From contig CAHIKZ030005577.1 of the NCBI GenBank assembly GCA_903632075.3, forward strand, positions 2,681,001-2,745,000: a stretch of DNA of 64,000 bases. The letters are read 5' to 3'. The stretch is from Acanthosepion pharaonis (lineage: Eukaryota; Mollusca; Cephalopoda; Sepiida; Sepiidae). How positions within the stretch are numbered: the stretch's first letter is position 1; every line of letters starts with the position of its first letter. The notes below the pieces were generated by a model. The model did no database searches, had not been told where the DNA came from, and worked only from the letters and a program-made list of their open reading frames with translations. The translations under genes and the position numbers were made by a program. Below are positions 54,763 to 64,000 of this stretch, piece after piece.

Positions 54763-54920
54763 TGGAATTTTAAAATTACCACAATTCATGTATTTAACAC
54801 TGTCATATGTTAGGGTCATCCAAATACATTCTTAACTGCCACATGTGATTAGTAGTTAGGATGATATATTGGTCATTACAATTGGTTCCCTGAAATGGAA
54901 ATCACTTATGACTCAACCTA
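54763..54920 (+). repeat. Direct repeat R-C, copy 2
   Basis: See copy 1; offset about 1.1 kb, same orientation. Confidence 0.8.
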
Positions 54921-55642
54921 ATGTGTGCAATGAACTAAAAAAAGAAATTGTTTATCTTTTCTTTATAGAAAACCAAATGAAGCAGTCAAAGTTTCAGGCA
55001 TCAGCAGTAACAACCTTAATCAGCAGTTAGGTTTAAGCGTCAATGTTCCCTACAAAAAAACTGTCCTAGAGCATTAAAGCATTGATTCATGAATTTAGTG
55101 ACATAGAAATTATGAGTTCAATCCTTGGGCCATGCAATGTATGTACTTGGAATCAGTAGAAATGGACAGACAATAACTGAACAGCTGGTTAAAAATAAGA
55201 ACCAGGCAGTGGAACAAGAAGAGTTTAGCTCTGTAGATTAAATAAAGAGCTCAGTTCAGAATTCCCTGTAGGTTCCATGAATCAACACCTGATGAAGGCT
55301 GGAGGTCACAAAAAGAAAAAAAAACAAAACAACAACAACAAAGCTAAGGACAATAGTCCAAATGTAAATAGTGTCAATAATAAATCAAGTGAATTGAGAA
55401 ATTCTTTGATGAATTGAAGCTATCTTAGCAGATGTGTATCTCAGATGCTGCTGCAAGTCAAGAGAACATAACAACAATGTCATGGTAAGATACAATAAAG
55501 GAAAGATGTTTCACTTTGACAGCTGTTTCTACTTTATGGCAAAAGACGAAATCCTTTCTGATTGGCTACATCTCCTTTTCATAAATTTAAAAAACATTCC
55601 TTTATGAGTCTCTACTTTTCTTCTGTGCATGGAAAATTGTTG

Positions 55643-55645
<3 letters not shown>

Positions 55646-55702
<57 letters not shown>
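55646..55702. repeat. (TA)n microsatellite
   Basis: Pure TA run of about 57 bases. Confidence 0.95.
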
Positions 55703-55706
<4 letters not shown>

Positions 55707-55739
55707 TATAGAAAATTGACAGAAAAAACCATTGAAGAT

Positions 55740-55890
55740 CATTGAGTTGATAGTAATGCTGCAAATAGAAGTTTCACAGGCATGAAATGTGAGAGAAGAA
55801 ACTGTCAGCATAGAACATATAGTTGCATCCAGCAATGTCAACAGTAAAATAAGATCTTTTATCCTGTGCTTAAATTCATGAAGTGAAAAT
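55740..55890 (+). repeat. R-D, copy 3
   Basis: GCATGAAATGTGAGAGAAGA, ACTGTCAGCATAGAACATAT and CAACAGTAAAATAAGATC. Confidence 0.7.
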
Positions 55891-57415
55891 ATGAAAGCTC
55901 AGCAAAACAGTTGCAGAACAAAAGTTTTGAAATTGTTTACAGAGTTTTTAACAATTAAACTTAAATCAAGTGTAAAACATTCATTATTAAGAGTAATAAG
56001 TTGGGGACAGAGAAACATGTCAGGAGTGTAGCAAAAATTGACAGATCATGTGGTCGAGTGTTGAAAACTAGGGAAATATGGTTTAGATATGTTGTGATAA
56101 AAAAAGAGAAAAAAAAAAAAAAAGAAAATAATGGGGGAAGAAGGGAATATAATAATAAAAAAAAAAAAAAAAAAAAAATGATATGAATGAAAAAAAAAAT
56201 ATTGATAAAAAAACTGGAAATCTTTTGTAAAAAAAAATATTTTAATAAAATAATGAAAAAAAAAAAGAGGACAAAATGCATACATACAGAGATGCATATG
56301 TGCACAGAACTATATGTACATACACACAAGCCCACACACATACATATGTATGCCATACACATATAGATATAAATCCATGTGCAAAATCAATATGTATCTT
56401 CACTAACCTTCCTCTTTCATTACATAAGCTTGTCTGCAAAATAGCATTATTAATAGATTTTGTGATGGTATAAAGTCAGTGATTCCAATCAAGAAGGTGA
56501 GAAATTGAAAGCATAGGTGGTGGAACATAAAATACAGATCAAAACGTTGGGGTGCTTTTTATGATTAAAGTAAATAAAAAAAAAGTGGGTGTAGGACTTA
56601 CTCTTCCAAGGAATGGTGTTGTTGATTATAGTTCTCACTGTGGAAATTGTACTCTCTGTGTAATCCAAAATGCCTGTTTAGTCTTTCAATTTAAAAACTT
56701 TTTTTAGGATGGACTTCAAATCAAACCTGCATCTGTCCTCCTGGCTGTCGAACCAAAACACCAGGAAATGGTTGTAGTTGTTGTCCCAGATTTTTTTTTT
56801 TTGGTTATTGAACTGGAGACAGAACTATGTTCCAGTTTCTCCTACATAATTCCTTTCTTTTATCTATGACAGAAAAGTAAATATATAAGATTGTAACTAT
56901 TACAGCTCTAAGCCAGCAGTTTGAATATCATGTGAGTTCCAATTGATTGGAAGGGGCTAAATGTTTTGAGTGATGATGTGTTTGCAGACCAGGCACTGGG
57001 CTTTGTTGCAGGTGACATTCCCTTGGTGAAGTGATGAGCTTATATATGATGGATGATGTTAACATCTGAAAAAGTTCATGGAGCTGTCACCTCACATGTA
57101 GGGGGTTATCGTTAAATATTTTTTTAATTGTATTGTTTAGTTTTAAATGCTGGAAATCTTTTAAAAGTGTTTTGAAATAAAAAATTTTTGGATGTTGTAA
57201 TTAAAATAAAAAACCATAGGAATTCTGGAATTTTTTTTTTTGTTTCATAGGTAAGGAAAATATTTCTGTCATGTTTGGAAGCCTTGCTAGTAGATTCTTT
57301 GATCGTTGTAAGTGGGCAATTCCTATTGAGAAAGTGACTGAATAGTAGTCTTATATGTTGTAATCTTCCTTATGTGAACAGATGTATTTTATGCACAAGC
57401 ATTGGCTGTATATAT
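55891..57415. other. A-rich intergenic, no gene confirmed
   Basis: Long A runs at 56100-56280. A cysteine-rich exon-like patch at 56708 is noted in the findings. Nothing else was recognised. Confidence 0.4.
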
Positions 57416-58709
57416 ACAATGCTGTGCAAAAGTAAGTGAATCAATAAAGATAATATTTAAAAAAATTATTTTGTTTTCCTAGATGATGAACAAATCTAAA
57501 TTAAGCTATATATTCATAAAGAGAAACGTTTAATAAATCAATTCACTTTCAAAAATGTTTATCAAGCTGGAATAAAATTATTAATTAAAAACTTAAAATT
57601 ATGATGTGCAAAAGTAAGTGAACCCTTACATTTAATATTTGGTCACTGCTCCTTTTGAGGTTACAATGTTAACCTGATTTTTTTCTATAATTTTTAAGAA
57701 GTTTCTGGCAGTAGAGAATGCTGAATTTTGACCATTGTTCTTGGCAAAACCTCCACAATTGCTCAGTATTACCTGGGTTTCATGCATACACTGCTATCTT
57801 TCACTTGAATCACAGATTTTTAATTGGGTTTAGATCAGGACCTTGACAAGGCCATTCCAAGACTTGAAATGTCTTTTTGCAAACCCATTCTTTTGTGGAT
57901 TTGCTTTGATGCTTCAGATCATTGTCCTATTGGAAGTTCCAGCCTTGACATAAACCCAACATTTGAACTGAGGACAAGACACTTTCATTCAAAATTACTT
58001 GTTATCTTGCAGACTCTATTTTGCCATGCATATTATTTTGCCTGTTCCAACTGCAGCAAAGCACATCAAATCATAATGCTGTTACTGCCACATTTAATGG
58101 TTGCTATCAAATTCTTCTCTTCAAATAAAAAAGCCATATTAAGAGCTCACCAGATATACCATTTATTTTCCTCCCAAAAAGCTCTAGTTTGGTCTCATCT
58201 GACCATAAATTTTTTTTGCCAAATTGTTTCTTATTGATATGTGCTTTAGCATACTTAAGGCAAGCATGCTTGTGCTATTTCATAAGCAGTGACATTTTCT
58301 AGGCATGCTGCCATGAAGAAAATCATTGTTCACATTTCATTGCACTGCAGATGTATGCATATTGGTTCTGACCTTGGCCAATGTGTATTGGAAAACTGCT
58401 ATGGTCACAGCAGGATTTGCCAAAGTAGATGTCTACTTGCTCTTACACAGCTTAAAAAAAATGAACATGTGTCATTTTGATTTTTTACATGTGCAAAAAA
58501 ATTATTTGCACTAGCAAACATGACAAACAAAACTAAAGGTAAATGTAAGGATTCACTTACTTTTTGCACATGTTAATTTTTAATTAGTATTTTTTATTCC
58601 AGCTTTATAAATATCTTTGAAAGTGGTTGTAATTCATTTAATAAAGGTTTTTCTTAATGAATATATACTTTAAGATTTGTCGTCATCTAGATAATTTTGC
58701 ACTGTCCAC
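57416..58709 (-). mobile_element. Tc1-like element with long IR/DR termini, decayed
   Basis: Terminal inverted repeats of about 200 bp. The left outer motif GTGCAAAAGTAAGTGAATC lies near 57424, the left inner GTGCAAAAGTAAGTGAACCC near 57604, and the right inner inverse (CACTTACTTTTTGCAC) near 58555. The arms share AGCTGGAATAAAA and, inverted, TATATATTCAT(A/T)AAGA. Total length about 1.29 kb fits Tc1. On minus, GPDLNPI-like coding (near 57.84 kb) survives but the transposase is full of stops. It is a dead element. Confidence 0.85.
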
Positions 58710-58879
58710 AATTTTAAGGTCGATAATGAGATTATGCAAATTGATCCCAAATTTAGAGGGAAGGGTGTGAATATGGAACTTTTTAAATTGTTTTATGTAC
58801 CTGCTGTACCAGATCAAAAACTACTCTCTTTTAATTGTCTTGGAGAACCCTTTTTAGCTTCTGTCATCATCATCAAGTT

Positions 58880-59030
58880 AACTGGAAAGTATGAAGCCGG
58901 AAGTGAACTCCACAAGCAAGAAATGAAGGAGAAAAAACTGTCAGCATAGAACTTATGGTTACATCTGGCCATTTCAACTGTAAAATGGTGAGACCTTGCT
59001 GACAATCTAGTACTGCACTTAAATTCATAA
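58880..59030 (+). repeat. R-D, copy 4
   Basis: GAAGCCGGAAGTGAACTCCA, AAACTGTCAGCATAGAACTT and TTTCAACTGTAAAATGGTGA match the R-D core. Confidence 0.7.
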
Positions 59031-59364
59031 AGTCTAGGTATGATAGAAAAAGTATATCAGAACAATTACCATGAAAATATTATAGAAAAGTAACAGAGAC
59101 GCTATGTCACAGTGATGGGAAAGCGACTGATGCCAAGATGTCAGGTCAGGACCAAAAACTGCAGATTCCCCTTTGCATTTCATCAAGAATCTTTAAATAC
59201 ACAGCAGAAGCACCAAAGTAGGGTCTCTAATGTAATCGATCTGAACCTGGCATCTTGACATCAGACATTTTTTTTTCATGGAAACTCTTCTGATTTTCAT
59301 ATTTTTTTCCCCTGTAATTCCTCAACTATATGAATTTATGTGTGCCTACCAGACTGACAACTAT

Positions 59365-59480
59365 TTTACTCTTGAACTAACTAGATGCAACTGCTACTTC
59401 TATTCTAATAGTTTCTTTTCTTGCACTTCTCACCTGTGGAAATCCTTTCTGATTTCTTTCTTCCCTGACACTGACAATCT
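59365..59480 (-). repeat. R-D, copy 5, inverted
   Basis: On minus: GTGAGAAGTGCAAGAAAAGA, GCAGTTGCATCTAG and TTCAAGAGTAAAATAG. Confidence 0.65.
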
Positions 59481-59594
59481 TCAAAAATGTAAATGCAATA
59501 TTAATTGCCATCTTCAGTCTTGCCTAACCCTCTTCCTTTATTGTTGTCTTTTTTCCTCTAAAAAGTTTTTCCATACACTTTGATTCCCTGCTCA

Positions 59595-59676
59595 CATATG
59601 ATGACTGGTCAAGCAACATTGAGCTGGGTCAGCTCCCAAGATGGGTGACCACTTGAGAATAATACCAGGTGCTGTA
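59595..59676 (+). ncRNA. 5S rRNA-like 3' half (pseudogene or SINE head)
   Basis: TCAAGCAACATTGAGC, then AAGATGGGTGACC, then ACTTGAGAATAATACCAGGT and GCTGTA follow the 3' half of animal 5S rRNA, including the internal box C region (GGATGGG-GACC). There are many substitutions and two inserted bases, and the 5' half is hardly recognisable. It is followed by unrelated sequence, not a terminator T run. Likely a dead 5S copy or a 5S-derived SINE fragment. Confidence 0.65.
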
Positions 59677-59819
59677 ATGGATAATGCCTCAGAATCATTC
59701 ATTGGATAGCCAAGTTCCAATTCCATTTGTGTTCAATATCTTAGTATAGATACATTTGGCAAAGGTGAAAAAATAAAATTACTTATTCTACTAAATTTCA
59801 TTAAAGTGTATAGAATAAA

Positions 59820-61680
59820 AAATACATTTAAAATATTTATAACAAAGGCTCACCAGTGTGTATAAAAAATGGTGAACCAAGCATAATTTCCATGAAAATA
59901 GTGATCTCAAATTTCAAGAAACTACAGTTTTTGTACAGTTCAAATTTCCATGAAGGTACAGCTCCAGAAATTTCCCAATAATATAGTTTCTCTCCAGTGT
60001 GTGTATGAGTTTGTGTCACTAAATATGAAAATGAAGTTGTACAAAATTAATGGGAATATGATTTCTCTCCACTATGTGTATGCATGTGCTTGACAAACTC
60101 TTGCTTCAGTGAAAATACAGATACACAAGCATTACAAGAATATAGTTTCTCTTCAGTGTGTGTATGCATATGTCTCACTAAATTTGACTTCTGTGTAAAT
60201 GAAGATCCACAAACCTCACAAGAATATGGTTTTCTCCAGTGTGTGTATACATATGTTTGACCATAGTTGACTTATGTAAAAATGCAGATCCACAAATTTC
60301 ACAAGAATATGGTTTCTCTCCAGTGTGTGTGTGCATATGCATATGCATATGCATGATCCATATATTGACTTGTGCAAAATGCAGATCCACAATATTCACA
60401 AGAATATGGTTTCTCCAGTGTGTGTATGCTTATGTTTCACTAAAGTGTGACTTCTGTGAAAATGCAAATCCACAAACTTCACAAGAATGTGATTTCTGCC
60501 CAGTATGTGTATGCATATGACTCACTAAATTAGACTTCTGTGAAAATGCATATCCACAAACTTCACAAGAATAAGGTTTCTCTCCAGTGTGTGTATGCAT
60601 ATGTTCAACCAAAGTTGATTTCTGAGAAAATGCAGATTGACAAACTTCACAAGAATAAGGTTTCTCTCAGTGTGTGTGTGTATGCATATGTTATCCCTAC
60701 TTGACTTGTGTGAAAATGCAGATCCACAAACTTCACAAGAATATGGTTTCTCTCCAGTGTGTGTATGTATATGTTTCACTAAGTTTGACTTCTGTGAAAA
60801 TGCAGATCCACAAACTTCACAAGAATATGGTTTTCTCCAGTGTGTGTACGCTTATGTTTCACTAAATGTGACTTCTGTGAAAATGCAGATCCACAAACTT
60901 CACAAGAATATGGTTTCTCTCCAGTGTGTGTATGCATATGTTCCATCCTAAGTGTGACTTTGTGAAAATGCAGATCCACAAACTTCACAAGAATATGGTT
61001 TCTCTCCAGTGTGTGTACGCTTATGTTTCACTAAGTTTGACTTCTGTGAAAATGCAGATCAACAAACTTCACAAGAATGTGGTTTCTCTCCAGTGTGTGA
61101 TCCACAAACTTCACAAGAATATGTTTTTCCATGCATATGTTTGACTAAATTTGACTTCTGTGAAAATGCAGATCCACAAACTTCACAAGAATATGGTTTC
61201 TCTCCAGTGTGTGTGCATATATTTCACTAAGTTTGACTTCTGTGAAAATGCAGATCCACAAACTTCACAAGAATATGGTTTCTCTCCAGTGTGTGTACGC
61301 ATATGTTTCACTAAATGTGATTTCTGTGAAAATGCAGATCCACAAACTTCACAAGAATATGGTTTCTCTCCATTGTGTGTGTACATATGCATATGTTTCA
61401 CTAAATTGACATTTGTGTGAAAATGCAGATCCACAAACTTCACAAGAATATGGTTTCTGTCCAGTGTGTGTACGCTTATGTTGCACTAAGTGTGACTTCT
61501 GTGAAAATGCAGATTCACAAACTTCACAAGAATATGGTTTCTCTCCTGTGTGTGTACATATATGTGTCACTAAATGTGACTCCATTGAAAATCCAGATAC
61601 ACAAACTTTGCAAGAATATAGTTTCTTTGTATCATGTATTTCCATCTTACGTAATATGTCTGACTTCGCAACAATATAGC
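59820..61680 (-). pseudogene. ZNF-E: C2H2 array on minus, many frameshifts
   Basis: About 20 units of the type PYSCEVCGSAFSQKSN, close to ZNF-D. The probable start is the ATG at 61645-61643 in strong context (AAGATGG), giving MEIHDTKKLYSCKVC and three good fingers to about 61430, where a small indel breaks the frame. Later segments sit in changing frames: 61183-61443, 60779-60988, 60525-60779, 60430-60612 and 60178-60399. The last units near 59.84-60.02 kb have lost cysteines. As in ZNF-D, breaks are small indels between well-kept fingers. No effector domain was seen. Confidence 0.8.
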
Positions 61681-62114
61681 AGCTTGTATACGAATATGTC
61701 CTGTCTTTCCTGTTTATTTGTACATAACATTAAATGTGTTTTTGTGAAAAGATAAACCACACATTTCAAAGTACATTATTTCTTGCCAGGTAAAGTTCAT
61801 TGTCAGGCTTTTGACATTGTAGATCCATCACTTTAAGATGAGCCATGTAGCATATATTTGTGTTTTCATGGAAAGTGAAATGTCTTTTCCATCAATGAAA
61901 TTCACATTAATAACTAATGTGGATTTGTACAGCCAAAATATCTGTAATGAAAGAAGTCATAAATGATATGTTAATGGTAGTAGTGAATAATATATGAAAG
62001 CAGTCTATGAGAGATGCATGCAATTATCAATTTAATAATACAGCAGCAGCAGCCACTGGTGAAGATCAAACATTTCAGTGAGTGAACCCGTGAAACTAGA
62101 TTGCTTCACCTATA
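61681..62114. other. Upstream of ZNF-E, nothing further recognised
   Basis: Contains a diverged finger-like fragment near 61720-61780 and a CAGCAGCAGCAG run at about 62041. No promoter was identified. Confidence 0.35.
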
Positions 62115-62380
62115 TTTGATCTGACCAATAAAAACCATCCATCATTTTCATCAGTGACAAAGAGAACAGAAGATCTTTTTAGGACTTCTTTCTTGGGCTT
62201 GTCAGCACAAACACAAGAACTGATAGCTGACCTATCAATAAAACAAACCATCATTTTTTTTATCTGTGCCAAGGAGATGAGAAAACTCTTTGCTAAGATG
62301 CCCTTTTGGGCCAATTAGCAACATCACAACCATAAGATTTGATAGGTGATCTACCCAATAAAAAACAAATCATCAGGGCA
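62115..62380. repeat. Tandem repeat, about 2.3 copies of a 105-119 bp unit
   Basis: TTTGAT(C/A)-GA-CT-ACCAATAAAA, CCATCATTTT and GG(C/G)CAATTAGCA-like blocks recur with starts near 62116, 62221 and 62338. Confidence 0.75.
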
Positions 62381-62519
62381 AAAGAGATTCTTTTGTTAAT
62401 ACCATATTCTATTTATTAAACCAATAGTTAACAATTGAAAAAATAACAAAATGAAATAATTTCCACAATTAATTTGCTATTTTCATTTGATTTAATTTAC
62501 ATAAAAAATATTTTGTGTG

Positions 62520-62700
62520 TATAAACGTATGAATTTTTTTGTAAATACAGGTGTCCATACATGACATTATTAGAAAAAATAAGCAATAACTATTTAAAAT
62601 TTACTGCGATTTTCTAATATTTCATTGGCAAGTGTCTTCATAAGTAAAACTAGAAAAAGCCAAAGTACCTAAAACTTACCAAATCTGCAATGGGTGAAAA
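62520..62700 (+). repeat. R-A CCATACATGACAT block
   Basis: GGTGTCCATACATGACATTA matches 28.73 kb and, more loosely, 17.46 and 50.98 kb. Confidence 0.5.
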
Positions 62701-62761
62701 AAGTATTTGTAAAATACAAAAAGAATACATAATTTTCATTTAATATTTTGTAGAATTGTCA

Positions 62762-63383
62762 TTATTCACTCCATAGCAACAAATCTCTTGTAGTTCTCAA
62801 TGATTTGCAAATTTTAGTTGGTATTTTGTTCCATACTTCTTTGCATATGGCCTTCAGATCTGGGATGTCAGTTGGAGCTCTTGATTGGATTTGAATTTTC
62901 AAATAACACCATGGATTCTCAATTGGGTTTAAATCTGGGGATTGATTTGGCCATTTCAGGATATTTACATCATTTTCAACAAGCCATTTCATTGTAGATT
63001 TTGCAGTGTGCTTAGTAAAATTATCTTGTTGGGAGATCCAATGAGGAGGAAGTTCAAGATTTTCAACCAAAATCATTAAATTTGCTTCCAAAATATTTTG
63101 ATATGCTGCAGCATTCATTCTACCATCTATTACTGATATGTTAACAATACTTTTTCAGAAAAACATTTCTAAACTATGATGCTACTGGCACCACCAAACT
63201 TCACTGTTGGAACTGTTTTTTTTGTTTGTTTGAAGGCATCGCTATCTTTCTTCCATACATAATTTTCTGTTCAAACAAATCAATTTTGGTTTTGTCTGTC
63301 CATAATTTTCTATCCCAATATGATTTTTCCATATCTTGATGTTCACGAATGAATTCCAACCTGGAATCTCTGTGTCTTTTCAA
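62762..63383 (-). pseudogene. Tc1-like (DD34E) transposase, broken
   Basis: On minus, frame one gives RKLWTDKTKIDLFEQK (first Asp). After a stop and a frame change near 63125-63200 the second frame gives ISQQDNFTKHTAK (second Asp) and WPNQSPDLNPIENPW (Glu), then the usual C-terminal helices to a stop at 62762. The N-terminal helix-turn-helix region is missing beyond about 63.4 kb. It differs from the 26.6-kb copy, so it is another lineage. Confidence 0.9.
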
Positions 63384-63419
63384 AGCAGTGGAGTTCAGTG
63401 GAATTTTCTATAAATCATT

Positions 63420-64000
63420 GCTTATCAATCCATTCTTTAGATTAGGAAAATAAATTTTATACCCTTATCATCCACATGTGACACATTCCAATGGCAGAAA
63501 ATGAAAGATAAATTTGATCTTTTTTTGATGAGTAAGTATTTATTTAATGCAATTGCATTAAAAGGAGAAGATCTTGAAAAATCCAGTTTAAAAGGAAGTA
63601 ACTGTTCTTCTTCAAATTTTTCAAAAGTTTGTTTTTTTTAAATTTGCAATGAATTAACTCAGGATAGGAAATGAAATATTTCAGTTTAAAATGAGATTTT
63701 TTATATTTTTACTTTCTTTCCAGAAAAAAAAAAATCAATTCTTTTTAAAATTTATCAATTCTTCATGGTTGCCAAATCTAAATAATTTAATGTACAAATA
63801 TCAATTACACAATGTTCTGTTTGTATTTTTTGACAAAAAAAAAAAACTGATAACATTTTGGAACATTCTAAAATAAAATTTGAATTTTAGAGTATTCTTT
63901 GGCCAATCTAAAGATCAAAAATATAAAATTTGCATTGTAAAAAAACCATTTTTTTTCATCAAAATGTATAAAAAAAATATATTTGTATTAAATCAAAATT
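63420..64000. other. AT-rich end of window, no gene recognised
   Basis: No motifs seen. Confidence 0.4.

Noticed and set aside
55961..56362. 133-codon Phe-rich minus-strand frame
   Set aside because: Product of poly-A and ACAC tracts, no motif.
57824..58237. 137-codon plus frame
   Set aside because: It is the antisense of the decayed Tc1 transposase on minus.

Overview
The window looks like gene-poor, AT-rich animal DNA from a coleoid cephalopod, most probably an octopus. This is an inference: the repeated C2H2 finger style (CEICGFKCS..., HTGEKPFHCEICG), intron-plus-terminal-exon zinc-finger genes in tandem, long (TA)n tracts and dense transposon remains all fit, but I could not run a search. 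No bacterial-type operon, rRNA operon, CRISPR array or single-copy housekeeping gene was recognised.

The backbone is a C2H2 zinc-finger cluster. Three tandem plus-strand paralogues share 5' flank, 3' splice site, terminal coding exon and 3' flank: ZNF-A (about 1.9-5.5 kb, a broken array), ZNF-B (about 22.1-26.4 kb, one open frame of 20 fingers at 24016-25731) and ZNF-C (about 38.4-41.0 kb, one open frame of 15 fingers at 39387-40709). A second finger subfamily (EKPYSCEVCGSAFSQKS style) forms two heavily frameshifted arrays that converge: ZNF-D on plus (45.2-48.0 kb) and ZNF-E on minus (59.8-61.7 kb).

Between and inside these loci are mobile-element remains. They comprise LINE reverse-transcriptase fragments (1.3, 30.2 kb), Tc1/mariner transposase fragments (26.6, 36.3, 57.4-58.7, 62.8-63.4 kb), a copia RNase H fragment (43.1-43.7 kb), at least five LTR-like families, MITEs, a tRNA-like SINE (41.0 kb), a 5S-rRNA-like fragment (59.6 kb), and unnamed repeats called R-A, R-B and R-D here. 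Several insertions can be read precisely from target-site duplications: ATTTC at 2.5 kb, GCTC at 17.6 kb, CTTAG at 30.5 kb, CAGTC at 41.7 kb. The ZNF paralogues supply empty-site comparisons for two elements.

Layout: 0-6 kb ZNF-A; 6-20 kb LTR and repeat mosaic with short promoter-like islands; 20-26.5 kb duplicated flank plus ZNF-B; 26.5-38 kb Tc1, R-A, LINE, LTR-like promoter repeats and a second Tc1; 38-44 kb ZNF-C with its 3' flank split by transposons; 45-48 kb ZNF-D; 48-59 kb A-rich, CpG-poor repeat tract and a Tc1 with long inverted repeats; 59.6-64 kb 5S-like fragment, ZNF-E and a last Tc1. The likely protein products are nuclear DNA-binding C2H2 proteins from ZNF-B and ZNF-C. ZNF-D and ZNF-E are either decaying arrays or real genes broken by uncorrected sequencing indels.
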